Numbered from the stretch's first letter, positions 6,568 through 14,372 are shown. The stretch: DNA of 14,617 bases from Candidatus Bathyarchaeota archaeon (GCA_018396395.1 JAGTQN010000010.1:13320-27936); one strand, 5' to 3'. Program-made: numbers and translations. The notes: generated by a model not told the origin, from the sequence alone.

Positions 6568-7317
6568 ATGGATTTAGAAGCTATCTGGCTTGGTTCAGCA
6601 GCTAGTTTACTAGCGGGGCTAGCTACAGGCGTGGGAGCCTTGCCTGTTTTATTCACTAGAAATGTTTCAGACAAAATTTTGGATGTTATGCTTGGGTTCT
6701 CTGCTGGAGTAATGCTTGCGGCAACGTTCTTCAGTCTTCTGGTTCCGGCAATAAGCCTTGGCGGCATATGGGTTGCAGTTATTGGAATCATATTAGGCGC
6801 TGTGGCATTGCATCTGGCGGATCGTTTCATTCCCCATTTTCATCCAACATTGGGTGCAGAAGGTCGCACTTCCAGACTTTCGCGAGTTTGGCTTTTCACG
6901 CTAGCCATAACTATTCACAATTTTCCTGAGGGTTTAGCAGTTGGAGTAAGCTTCGGGAGTGGAGAAATAGCGGAAGGACTTGTGGTAGCTATGGCTATTG
7001 GACTTCAGAACATGCCTGAAGGCTTAGCAGTGGCGCTACCCCTATTGAGAGAGGGCTATAGCAGGCGGAAGTCTCTGGGATATGGCACTATAACTGGTTT
7101 GGTTGAGCCTGCTGGAGGATTATTAGGTGTCGCGCTTGTTTCTATTTTTCATCCTATTCTGCCTTGGGCGCTCGCCTTTGCCGCCGGAGCCATGCTTTTC
7201 GTAGTCAGCGATGAGATAATACCTGAAAGCCACAGGAAGGGTTTTGAAAGAGAAGCAACTTTCGGTTTTGTTGTAGGCTTCATCGTGATGATGCTTCTTG
7301 ACTTCCTATTCACATGA
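6568..7317 (+). CDS. ZIP family divalent metal transporter (GufA-like)
   Basis: This 249-residue membrane protein has about eight hydrophobic segments. The metal-site signatures of the ZIP family are intact: TIHNFPEGLAVG (115-126) in the fourth helix and GLQNMPEGLAVALP (145-158) in the fifth. A GLVEPAGG motif (177-184) and SDEIIPESH (214-222) follow. A short loop with HFHP (90-93) sits between helices three and four, where ZIPs carry histidines. The protein imports zinc, iron or manganese across the cytoplasmic membrane, and the sequence cannot choose between them. ATG 6568 has GGTTAGGT directly ahead, and the next start would cut into the first helix. The inverted repeat at 6522-6547 suggests regulation by metal supply. 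One hand-counted line gives about 43% GC, nearer to the antiporter than to the flanking genes. Confidence 0.92.
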   Translation: MDLEAIWLGSAASLLAGLATGVGALPVLFTRNVSDKILDVMLGFSAGVMLAATFFSLLVPAISLGGIWVAVIGIILGAVALHLADRFIPHFHPTLGAEGRTSRLSRVWLFTLAITIHNFPEGLAVGVSFGSGEIAEGLVVAMAIGLQNMPEGLAVALPLLREGYSRRKSLGYGTITGLVEPAGGLLGVALVSIFHPILPWALAFAAGAMLFVVSDEIIPESHRKGFEREATFGFVVGFIVMMLLDFLFT

Positions 7318-7336
7318 AAAGAGAAGGGCGATAATA

Positions 7337-7565
7337 GTGAAGAGAGTTTACGCAAAAAGATCTTGCCCGATTTGGCGGCAAAAACGGAAAGCTGGCATAT
7401 GAAGCATACTTATTATTGGATCAACTAGAAGGATTGATCGGTCAACTAAACTTGATTCAGGCAATATTCTTGCCTAGATGTGCACGGCAGGAGATAGAGG
7501 CTCAGATATGCGTTTTCAAGGGAAAGCTAGCCATTCTTCCGAAAGGGGCCATGGAGCGGGCTTGA
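7337..7565 (+). pseudogene. Possible cytochrome b5-like remnant with frameshift
   Basis: A GTG at 7337 opens VKRVYAK. Skipping one base in the A5 run at 7354-7358 continues as DLARFGGKNGKLAYEAY (to 7409). Joined, this looks like the start of an archaeal or bacterial cytochrome b5-type heme-binding domain, usually read as ELAKFNGKDGKPAYVAYKGK. After EAY the resemblance stops, although the frame stays open to TGA 7563-7565; the heme-ligand histidine region is absent. It starts 20 bases after the ZIP gene, so it may once have been co-transcribed. The match is short and from memory. The rest of the 381-bp gap to 7698 holds only a pentamer repeat. Confidence 0.35.
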
Positions 7566-7640
7566 ATCATATCACTATTTCAAAGGTAAGATCGTTCTTT
7601 TATCCAATAAGAGGGAAGATGGATTCCGAAGGGAAAGGGG

Positions 7641-7660
7641 ATAAGATAAGATAAGATAAG
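7641..7660. repeat. Pentanucleotide tandem array (ATAAG)4
   Basis: Four perfect ATAAG units, preceded by GG and followed by a degenerate AAATAAGG. It sits about 40 bases beyond the stop codon of the minus-strand DUF2961 gene. Confidence 0.75.
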
Positions 7661-7698
7661 ATAAGAAATAAGGATGGAAAGGACTTCAGAAGCCCGAT

Positions 7699-8757
7699 CT
7701 ACCTTGGCAGTCTTTTGGAAACTTCCGGAAGTGCAGGGAAGGGTTTATGCGGCTCCAATTGGTACCAGTAGGCTACGCTCGAATAGTCGTTACCCTGATC
7801 GTTGGCATGACCATGCTCGATCGTAACCCTTATGGATTTGCTGAAGTATATGGGATCCTCGAGATGGAACCTATAGACGCTCCATTTGCCAGACCATTCG
7901 TGGACGTCTCCAGCTAGGGATACACCCGTATAGGGACCAGAGTACTGACTGCAGGGAAAGCCCCAAGCAGATCCAAAGTAGTCCTCGGTTCCAGTTCCGT
8001 GAAGGCTCGGTGGCCATCTTTCACCATCGATGAAAATCATGTCATCGCCCTCCCCGAACCATGTGTAGTTCTGATGGAAGGCATTGAAGTTGTCGACGCT
8101 CAGGACGCAACCTACATAATGCCCCATACCCTCGGCTTCAAGAATGACGTAGTTCTCATCCCCCGTCAGGTTGATTTCTTTTTTCGGATCATCATGGACG
8201 ACCTTCTTGCATGGGTTCTCGCGGTTCCACCATGCGTGAAACCTTCCCTGGTTCTTGGGAGGCTCAGGATACTCCTCATAGTCGATCTGGTAATAGAGGG
8301 CCCTTACGGGAACGTCGCACTGGTTTTCGACTTCAATGCGAGCCGAAGAGGCATAGGGCATGGGGAAGTAGCAGTTCATGCCAGCCCTATCGCCCCTTCC
8401 AGGCGCCCTTATCATGCTCAGGGGAAGGGATACGAAGTGGCTCGCTAGGGCATGACCTACTCCGAAGAAGTCCCCGAGGGGGGTCTCGATGCTTGGATTA
8501 GTTTCACCATCCCAGTAAGCCCTCAGGACAAGCTTCCTCAGGTAATGGCGATCCTCACAGGCGATGGTGATCCAGATATGACGAATGCATCCAGGACCTT
8601 GGACGTTCAACAAAAGGGCTTTTCCAAAGGGCTCTACCGTCACGTAGTCCCTGTTCCCTCCAGTTATGTCGTAGCTAGAAGCCCTTTTGCTCCGGCATCT
8701 CCTAAGGTTTGGTAATGCGGATAGGGGACCTATGCCCCAAGGACTGTTTTCGAACAT
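7699..8757 (-). CDS. DUF2961 protein, GH172-like glycoside hydrolase
   Basis: This 352-residue protein carries the hallmark blocks of DUF2961, the family of GH172 enzymes: RASSYDITGGNRDYV (25-39), RHIWITIA (59-66), PLGDFFGVGHA (93-103), FGEGDDMIFIDGE (234-246), GTGTEDYFGSAWGF (254-267) and YRFHLEDPIYF (295-305). In studied members, which include difructose-anhydride and D-arabinofuranose enzymes, two glutamates catalyse. E236 (GEGDD) and E258 (GTGTED) are the likely pair here. The fold is two jelly rolls and the enzyme often forms trimers. No signal peptide is seen, so a cytoplasmic role on imported oligosaccharides is likely; the substrate is unknown. ATG 8757 has GGTGAT a few bases upstream and a TATA-like CTTTTATTAG at 8791-8800 (minus). 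It is convergent with the ZIP side and divergent from the small membrane protein. Confidence 0.88.
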   Translation of the reverse strand: MFENSPWGIGPLSALPNLRRCRSKRASSYDITGGNRDYVTVEPFGKALLLNVQGPGCIRHIWITIACEDRHYLRKLVLRAYWDGETNPSIETPLGDFFGVGHALASHFVSLPLSMIRAPGRGDRAGMNCYFPMPYASSARIEVENQCDVPVRALYYQIDYEEYPEPPKNQGRFHAWWNRENPCKKVVHDDPKKEINLTGDENYVILEAEGMGHYVGCVLSVDNFNAFHQNYTWFGEGDDMIFIDGERWPPSLHGTGTEDYFGSAWGFPCSQYSGPYTGVSLAGDVHEWSGKWSVYRFHLEDPIYFSKSIRVTIEHGHANDQGNDYSSVAYWYQLEPHKPFPALPEVSKRLPR

Positions 8758-8790
8758 ACTATCACCAAGGCTTCTTGTTTATGAGGACTC

Positions 8791-8800
8791 TAATAAAAGG
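8791..8800 (-). promoter_or_regulatory. TATA-like element of the DUF2961 gene
   Basis: Minus-strand CTTTTATTAG about 35-40 bases ahead of ATG 8757. It predicts a start near 8770 and a leader of about 13 bases holding the GGTGAT ribosome site. Confidence 0.4.
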
Positions 8801-9015
8801 AGGGGTTTCCATGCCCCAACAATGCGGATAGGAGCCGATTAGATTAGAAATTAGGATTTTCGAGCTGAAGGGCGTGAATCTTCTAGAGGAATGCCAAAAG
8901 GGGCCTTGTACCTTTTTTTCAAGCCGAAGGCAAGGTGTCCCTAGGCATGAAGCCTATGGGCTTTCTTCACCCATACGAAAAGTAAAGCTTAACTCGGTTC
9001 CGGCTTTTATTCAAA

Positions 9016-9249
9016 ATGACCTTTATGAAACGCCTTCAGATTGCCAGGTGGCTCCTCTCGAAGCTTCTAGGAAGCCTTTTCGTCTATGCGATCATCTTCT
9101 GGATCTTTCCTATCCTTGGAAAGGATCCTATGAAGGTTGCCTTTCTGGAATTCTATGCTTGGATGACGGCGGCTTTATCGATTGCAAGCCTCATCGCCCA
9201 CATCCTCGTAGTCGGTCCAAGGCCACTGGAGAAGGAAGGGCAAGATTAG
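9016..9249 (+). CDS. Small membrane protein, 77 aa, two helices
   Basis: Not recognised. The 77-residue frame predicts two membrane segments, about 13-35 (LLSKLLGSLFVYAIIFWIF) and about 48-66 (WMTAALSIASLIAHILVV), with a short charged linker (GKDPMK) and a charged tail ending KEGQD. Positive residues precede helix one (MKRLQIAR), so both ends are likely cytoplasmic. The start may be ATG 9016 or ATG 9025. A TATA-like CTTTTATTC just upstream fits a nearly leaderless message. The longer overlapping frame at 8874-9302 has poor, basic and proline-rich composition and is probably a shadow. A hairpin terminator follows at 9288-9326. Similar two-helix orphan proteins are common in archaea. Confidence 0.55.
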   Translation: MTFMKRLQIARWLLSKLLGSLFVYAIIFWIFPILGKDPMKVAFLEFYAWMTAALSIASLIAHILVVGPRPLEKEGQD

Positions 9250-9287
9250 CTAGGCTTATACAGAGATGGCTCATGAACTCGGAAAGT

Positions 9288-9326
9288 ATCGGAAAAAGCT
9301 GAAAAATCGAAACTCAATTTTCCGAT
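9288..9326. terminator. Inverted repeat between convergent genes
   Basis: ATCGGAAAA (9288-9296) pairs perfectly with TTTTCCGAT (9318-9326) across a 21-base loop. It lies in the 92-bp gap between the plus-strand small membrane gene (stop 9249) and the minus-strand amidohydrolase remnant (stop 9342). That position suits a bidirectional terminator, with T-runs after it on both strands. Confidence 0.5.
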
Positions 9327-9341
9327 TCGTAGGTCAAATTT

Positions 9342-10563
9342 TTAGCTTGTAAAGATCCCTGGGTTGTCATAGAACCATTTTTTAGCTATCGATATGGCTT
9401 CTTCCTCTGTCATGAGACCCTCCTCGACCCTGCCGCCCAAAACCTTGGCAATGTTTTCCCTTGCCATGACCAGATGACCGTAAACCTTCTCCACGGGTTT
9501 CCTATAGTCGCCTCCAAAGGCGATGATTTTGTTTATCGGAACTAGGTCGATCCATTTATCAAAGGCGGAGCACGTCATCCTCGGCGAGATAATGTGGCTC
9601 CAGCAGAGGTTGAGCCAAACATTTGGGAAGTTCTTGCCTATGATGCCCATCTCCCTGACCCAAGGCATGTCCATATGGTAGAGGTCGAATCTAATTCGAG
9701 GATGCCTTATGATAATAGGGATCATGAATTTAGGGTCAAGGGCGCGAAAGTCCCCCCACATGCCCGTGTGGACGGCCACCACTAGGTCGAGTTCGGCTGC
9801 CATGTTCAGCATCTCCTCCATAAGATAGGTGCGAAGGGAGTTCAGCTCAGGAAGCCCCTTCCTATCGTTCCTGATCAGCTCATCGAATAGGGCTATGGCT
9901 TGGCCGCGGTCAGGGTCCCATAGGGTCTGGAAGTCATCTTAATTCCTACGACCCCCTCGGCTTTCCATCGTTCTAGACCCTTCTTTGTCAGATCGAGGTA
10001 GTCATCTAAGGTCTTAACCTTCTCGCCAAGGTTTGTCGACCGTTCCTCGATCATTCTTTTCGTGCGAACGGCCGCGTAGGTATCCAAGGGCATGAGGAGT
10101 ATAAGAAGGTCCAGATCATAATCCGTCCGATTGGCTTGGGTTAGGGCTACTCGAATATGGCACTTTTCACGGAGTATCCGACGATAAATTCCCGGTCTGT
10201 TGGCTTCTGCCATCTTCTCAGAAGGGGCTTCGTAGGTTCCTTCGTTGACGTCTTAAAAGCCATAGAACTCCTTGGCAGCTATGAAGGCTGGACGGGCATA
10301 GGATCCGTACCTTATGCTTTCTAAAAAAGGGTGAACATCTTACAACGCTCTTCGAGGGGGATCCTCTGGTCCTGAAGCTTATCATAGTTTTCGGGAGCAT
10401 GCCAGCCGTTATCAGGTCGGTCTTTGTGTAGTGGCTGAAGAGGGTTAGGGCGTCACATGCTCCCCAACCCTTACTTTCTGGGAGGAAGATGCTCCTGGGC
10501 ATCAACGATCTCAAAGTTTTCGAAGGCTTTTATGAGGCCCTCTTCAATGGGTGAAAGTTTCAT
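9342..10563 (-). pseudogene. Amidohydrolase-2 family gene broken by about five frameshifts
   Basis: Read on the minus strand, a nearly complete TIM-barrel amidohydrolase of about 405 residues is spread over successive frames. They are MKLSPIEEG...IVDAQEHLPP (ATG 10563 to about 10477), ALTLFSHYTKTDLITAGM (to about 10400), ENYDKLQDQRIPLEER (to about 10325), IRYGSYARPAFIAAKEFYGF (to about 10255), the 9925-10245 frame (KMAEANRPGIYRRILREKCH... to VVGIKMTSRPYG) and a last frame from about 9920 (DPDRGQAIALFDELIRNDRK) to stop 9342. Conserved pieces include DAQEH (normally an H-x-H metal motif, here Q-E-H), VAVHTGMWGDFR, the NVWLNLCWSHIISP strand and KIIAFGGDY with its catalytic-type aspartate. Relatives resemble uronate-isomerase-like and other amidohydrolases. 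The frames are too intact for an old relic, so inactivation is recent or reflects assembly error. GGAGG lies directly before the ATG. Confidence 0.8.
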
Positions 10564-10770
10564 CCTCCAAACCTTAGGAGTAATTACTGCCTCAATCCGA
10601 AATAAGGCTATGGTAAAGGCGTAGGGAAGGGCGCCTGGACTCTCCCTTCCTTTCTTCCTTACATACCCTACATCCCTACTTACCTGAGCCGATAGCCCTT
10701 GGTTCTAAGGTGTGTTGAAATGGAGTGGAGCCCAAGAATTCCACCTTAACATCCTTTTTTCATTTATCGT

Positions 10771-12270
10771 TTATCCCATCTCCTTCCATCGCCTATAAGT
10801 ATGGTAGTCGACATATTGCCTATGGGGATTCTCGATCTGATCCTTCACAGGAATGGTCCTAGACCGCTTCTCTTCGATGGCCTTAGTAACCGTGAAGATG
10901 TAGGCATCGCTTCCTGCTCCCGAGCCGTAGCTCGCAACAAGAATTCGATCCCCAGGTTCTGCCACATCCAAGATGCCGGCCAGGGCGGTTAGGCTCGAGC
11001 CCGAGTATAGATTGCCTATCCAGCGGACGAAGAGGCTGGGGATAACCTGATCAGGCTGAAAGCCAGCTTCTAGGGCAGCTTGGAAGGGATACCTGGCATT
11101 AGGGGAATGGAGGACGACGTAGTTGAAGTCCTTGGGAGTTAGACCCGATTCCTTCATTACAAGCTTCATAGCCGTTACTGTATGCTTGAAATAAGCGGGC
11201 TTACCCGTGAATCTGCCGCCATGGCGCGGATACTTGGAGCCCTCCCGCCTGTAAAAGTCTGGTGTATCGGAAGTATAGGAAACATAATGATCTAGGGTTG
11301 CGATGACATCCCTATCGCCGAAGATGAAGGCAGCTGCCCCTGCTCCGACCGTGAAGTCCAGAGGATCGTCCCTTGCCGCCTGGGAGTTATCGCTTCCTAT
11401 GACCATGACGTTTCCTCCATTAAAGGCTGGAAAGGCTACCAAGGCTGCAGCATCTATGAATAGATCTGAGGCCGCCTTACAGGCGAACTGGGTATCGACT
11501 CCTCCGGATACAAAGCCATCCTCGTAGGGCTCCCCTAGTTCCAAGGCTTGGACAACGGTAGCCATCGTGGGCTTAACGGCGTAGGGTGTGGACTCGGAGC
11601 CCACGAAGCATTTTCTTATGTAACGTCCATCGAGGGCCGCATGGATTAGGGCCCTTTTTCCCGCCTCTACAGCAAAGGTTGTTGTATCCTCATCGGCGAA
11701 GGGCACCGTTCTTTCTTGGACGCCCTGGGCCTCCTCGGCACTTCGGTTTTTTATCCTGAACTTGGGAAGGTATACACCATAGCCTACGATACCCGGCTTA
11801 TCGTTCCGCTCCGAAGGCTTTATCCTTGCGTATGGCTGGTAGGGATAATAGTCATCGAGGAAGGAGAAGTTCAGGCTTGAGTAGTAGATGAGCCCTTGGA
11901 GTCCATCTTCGTAGATCTTCCTGAACCTCGGAACGACCCCGCGACCGATGAATTCGCTTATGTCCACTTCATCCTCCGGAGGAACAAAGTCCGTGATCCT
12001 TCCAGGGACCCTAGGACCGTCCTCAAGGTCTACAATGCCAGCCAGAAAGGAGGCTATATACTCGAATCTGTTTGTGGGCCTTCGTATAACAGTTCCAGAG
12101 TATAGGAAGCCCTTGGAATAGAAATAATCCCTGAAGGACATCCGGCTCCTGCGCCCTTCGATGTTGCAGAACCATTTGGGAGGAAAGTAGGTCTTCCCGC
12201 AGATTTCGCACTTGGCAACCCTAATCCTATAGTCCGTAAGGATCTTGCGCCTTGTCACGGGCTCGCTCAT
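10771..12270 (-). CDS. DUF35 - HMG-CoA synthase fusion protein
   Basis: This 499-residue protein joins two parts that are normally separate in archaea. Residues 1-150 are a DUF35 (zinc ribbon plus OB-fold) CoA-binding module: C21 and C24 (CEICGKTYFPP), then C35 in CNIEG, where the fourth ligand is E38 rather than cysteine. Residues 158-499 are a full HMG-CoA synthase of about 340 residues. They have IVGYGVYLPKFRI (161-173), E226 in GSESTPYAVKP, the nucleophile C264 in TQFACKAASD, H388 in VVLHSPNARYP, GNLYSGSS (419-426) and the ending YVDYHTYRRW. It condenses acetoacetyl-CoA with acetyl-CoA to HMG-CoA, the entry to mevalonate and isoprenoid lipids. In the known archaeal complex, DUF35 bridges thiolase and synthase so that the intermediate is channelled. 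ATG 12270 follows the thiolase stop by 13 bases with a GGGGGCGA site between, so the two are one operon. The Q in TQFACKAA, usually an aromatic or alanine, leaves room for a paralogue with another substrate. Confidence 0.88.
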   Translation of the reverse strand: MSEPVTRRKILTDYRIRVAKCEICGKTYFPPKWFCNIEGRRSRMSFRDYFYSKGFLYSGTVIRRPTNRFEYIASFLAGIVDLEDGPRVPGRITDFVPPEDEVDISEFIGRGVVPRFRKIYEDGLQGLIYYSSLNFSFLDDYYPYQPYARIKPSERNDKPGIVGYGVYLPKFRIKNRSAEEAQGVQERTVPFADEDTTTFAVEAGKRALIHAALDGRYIRKCFVGSESTPYAVKPTMATVVQALELGEPYEDGFVSGGVDTQFACKAASDLFIDAAALVAFPAFNGGNVMVIGSDNSQAARDDPLDFTVGAGAAAFIFGDRDVIATLDHYVSYTSDTPDFYRREGSKYPRHGGRFTGKPAYFKHTVTAMKLVMKESGLTPKDFNYVVLHSPNARYPFQAALEAGFQPDQVIPSLFVRWIGNLYSGSSLTALAGILDVAEPGDRILVASYGSGAGSDAYIFTVTKAIEEKRSRTIPVKDQIENPHRQYVDYHTYRRWKEMG

Positions 12271-12283
12271 TCTTAATCGCCCC

Positions 12284-13546
12284 CTATAGATCCCTTGCCA
12301 AGATGTGGACCGTGGCTATGCCCCCTGTCCCACCGATGTTGTGGCATAAGGCTACGTTCAGGGGCTTATCGGAGGAAACCTGATGCCCCCCGGCTTCGCC
12401 CCTGAGCTGAACGAAGCATTCCCATACCTGCCTTAGGCCCGTAGCGCCGACGGGATGTCCATCGGCCTTTAGCCCTCCTCCAGGATTTACTATGATTTCT
12501 CCGAAATCGCCTATGTAGGGGATGTGCTTTGAGCCCTTGAAGGATTCGAAGCTTTCGTAGACGCCCCTCCAACCATCGCCCCGATTGAAGAGGCCTGCAT
12601 CCTCTAAGAAAAGGACCTCCTCTATCGTGAAGCAGTCGTGGACCTCGGCGATTTGAATATCCTTAGGGCTCATGGAAGCCTGCTCTAGGGCCTTTGAGAC
12701 CGCGAGCTTCGTAGCCCTTATGCCCGTAAGGCTTTCCCTTGTGAAGAGGGAAACATCATCCGTTGCCTGTTGACTGGCGAGGATGTAGATGGGCGTATCC
12801 GTGTACTTCCTTGCGACCTCCTGATTGACGACGACGAGGGCTACGGCACCATCAGATACAGGCGAGCAGTGGAGGAGCCTTATGGGATCCGCGATGAGGG
12901 GTGACTTGAAAACATCCTCCACGGTGATCTCCCGCCTGAACTGGGCATAATCATTTCCCAAGGCATGATGGTGGTTCTTGCAGGCTACCTGGGCTAGGGC
13001 TTCAAGGCATCGCCTGTTTCCTCGGCCATAGTCATGGATGTATCTAGCCATCATGGTAGCGTATAGACCGGAAAAAGTGAAGCCTGCATCGAACTCATGG
13101 GCATCCCCAGCGAACATGAGGTTATCAACAATCTTGCTAAAACGATCGCTCATCTTTTCGAAGCCCCCTACGAGGACCACATCGTATTTCCCACTCATGA
13201 TGCCCATGCAGGCGTTGAAGAGGGCGGAGCTTCCTGAGGCACAGGCAGCTTCGGTGTTCGTCATCGGAATGTTTACGCCCAGCTCCCTAGCCATATAGCC
13301 AGGGACGAGGCCGAGCTTATTGGTAACCTGGTAGAGGAAGCTTCCGAAGTAGCAGGCTTCGATGTCGCTACGCCTAAGGCCATGATCCACGGATTCTAGG
13401 GCAGCCTCTCCGGCGATCATCAGGAGCCTTTCAGGGCTTTCGTACCAGTGTTCCCCGAACTTTGTCCGTCCGGCCCCTACGATGGCCGCGCATGGTTTGG
13501 TCTTGATCCTCTCCATGGATGCCAGTCTTCTTTCCTCCTTTTCCAA
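12284..13546 (-). CDS. Acetyl-CoA acetyltransferase (SCP-x-type thiolase)
   Basis: This 420-residue thiolase is of the SCP-x-like archaeal type. Visible features are AAIVGAGRTKFGEHW (20-34), the nucleophile C102 in NTEAACASGSSA, VGGFEKMSD (126-134), HDCF (303-306), GGGLKADGHPVGATG (356-370) with H364, and the second catalytic cysteine C401 in CHNIGGTGG. It joins two acetyl-CoA to acetoacetyl-CoA, which the downstream DUF35-HMG-CoA synthase uses. The TTG at 13546 is chosen because AAGGAGG sits eight bases upstream; the ATG at 13516, ten residues in, fits the family start better but has no ribosome site at a proper distance. A TATA-like element lies at 13578-13587 (minus). At 420 residues it is about 25-30 longer than usual, mostly through this N-terminal tail, so the start is the least sure part. 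Confidence 0.92.
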   Translation of the reverse strand: MEKEERRLASMERIKTKPCAAIVGAGRTKFGEHWYESPERLLMIAGEAALESVDHGLRRSDIEACYFGSFLYQVTNKLGLVPGYMARELGVNIPMTNTEAACASGSSALFNACMGIMSGKYDVVLVGGFEKMSDRFSKIVDNLMFAGDAHEFDAGFTFSGLYATMMARYIHDYGRGNRRCLEALAQVACKNHHHALGNDYAQFRREITVEDVFKSPLIADPIRLLHCSPVSDGAVALVVVNQEVARKYTDTPIYILASQQATDDVSLFTRESLTGIRATKLAVSKALEQASMSPKDIQIAEVHDCFTIEEVLFLEDAGLFNRGDGWRGVYESFESFKGSKHIPYIGDFGEIIVNPGGGLKADGHPVGATGLRQVWECFVQLRGEAGGHQVSSDKPLNVALCHNIGGTGGIATVHILARDL

Positions 13547-13577
13547 TCCTTTCCTCCTTGGAAGGAGTATCTAAACC

Positions 13578-13587
13578 AAATATAAGG
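13578..13587 (-). promoter_or_regulatory. TATA box of the thiolase-synthase operon
   Basis: Minus-strand CCTTATATTT. It predicts a transcript start near 13556, just ahead of TTG 13546, or a leader of about 40 bases if ATG 13516 is the true start. Confidence 0.55.
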
Positions 13588-13610
13588 CTTATCTAATGGT
13601 CGTAAATGTA

Positions 13611-13626
13611 TTCGACGTTTGTCGAA
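13611..13626. promoter_or_regulatory. Palindrome between two divergent promoters
   Basis: TTCGAC-GTTT-GTCGAA is a perfect 16-bp inverted repeat between the thiolase TATA box (minus, 13578-13587) and a TATA-like TTTAAAAAA of the UMP kinase gene (plus, about 13636-13644). A dimeric regulator bound here could act on both directions. Confidence 0.5.
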
Positions 13627-13697
13627 AATGTGAAATTTAAAAAATGAGGGAGATGAGGGAATATAGGTGAAGGGAAAAAGGAAGGGAATAGGGAACC

Positions 13698-14372
13698 TTG
13701 CGAGCCGTCATCCGTATAGGCGGATCCGTAATCGCCTCCCCACCCAACCCTGAGCTGATGAGGAGCTATGGAGAACTCCTAAGAAGGCTTAGGAACCAGG
13801 GTCATGAATTGGTCGTCGTGGTTGGAGGAGGCTCCTTGGCTAGAGAATCCATAGAATGGGCGAAGAAAATGGGATTGAAGGAGCCGGATCAGGATAGGGT
13901 TGCAGTGATGGCTTCTAGGCTTGTGGCCCAGCCCTTGGCATCCTTCCTTGGCTTGGGTGAAGTGCCATCCTCCTTAAGGAGGGCTGTGACCCTGATGGGA
14001 AGGCATGGTATCGTCGTCATGGGAGGGCTGAAGCCTGGAATGACCACCGATAGCGTCGCCGCCCTTCTTGCTGAGAGGCTAAAGGCCGATATCCTCGTGA
14101 AAGCGACGGATCAAGATGGCGTCTATACAAGGGACCCAAGGAAGTATCCGGATGCCATGAAGATAGAAGAAATGACCATTCAGCAGCTCGAAGAAACTAT
14201 GGCTGAGACAAGGCATAGGGCTGGGATCCACCAGATTGTAGATCCGGAGGCTGTAAAACTGCTTAAAAGATGCAGAATAAAGACAGTTATAGTGAATGGC
14301 TTTAATCCAGAAAATGTAGGCCTTGCCATAGAAGGAAGGAGGGTTGGAACCCTTATTCATCAAGGTTCATAA
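13698..14372 (+). CDS. pyrH: UMP kinase (archaeal PyrH)
   Basis: This 224-residue amino-acid-kinase fold protein has the usual length and layout of archaeal UMP kinases. Features are VIRIGGSVIASP (4-15) at the phosphate site, VVVVGGGSLARESIEWA (39-55), VVMGGLKPGMTTDSVAALLAE (106-126), KATDQDGVYTRDPRKYPDA (135-153) for the nucleotide and AGIHQIVDPEAVKLL (175-189). It makes UDP from UMP and ATP in pyrimidine nucleotide synthesis. The start is TTG 13698: the protein then begins MRAVIRIGG, exactly as the family does, and the next ATG would remove the GGS loop. The ribosome site is weak (AGGGAA). Isopentenyl phosphate kinase, a relative in the mevalonate pathway, was considered because of the neighbours, but its HGGGSFGH motif is absent. 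T-rich DNA at 14400-14435 is a likely terminator. Confidence 0.9.
   Translation: MRAVIRIGGSVIASPPNPELMRSYGELLRRLRNQGHELVVVVGGGSLARESIEWAKKMGLKEPDQDRVAVMASRLVAQPLASFLGLGEVPSSLRRAVTLMGRHGIVVMGGLKPGMTTDSVAALLAERLKADILVKATDQDGVYTRDPRKYPDAMKIEEMTIQQLEETMAETRHRAGIHQIVDPEAVKLLKRCRIKTVIVNGFNPENVGLAIEGRRVGTLIHQGS

Noticed and set aside
8874..9302. 142-residue plus-strand frame from a GTG
   Set aside because: Overlaps the two-helix membrane protein in another frame; its basic and proline-rich text shows no domain.
13698..14372. Isopentenyl phosphate kinase, suggested by the mevalonate neighbours
   Set aside because: Lacks the HGGGSFGH motif and matches the archaeal UMP kinase layout and length.
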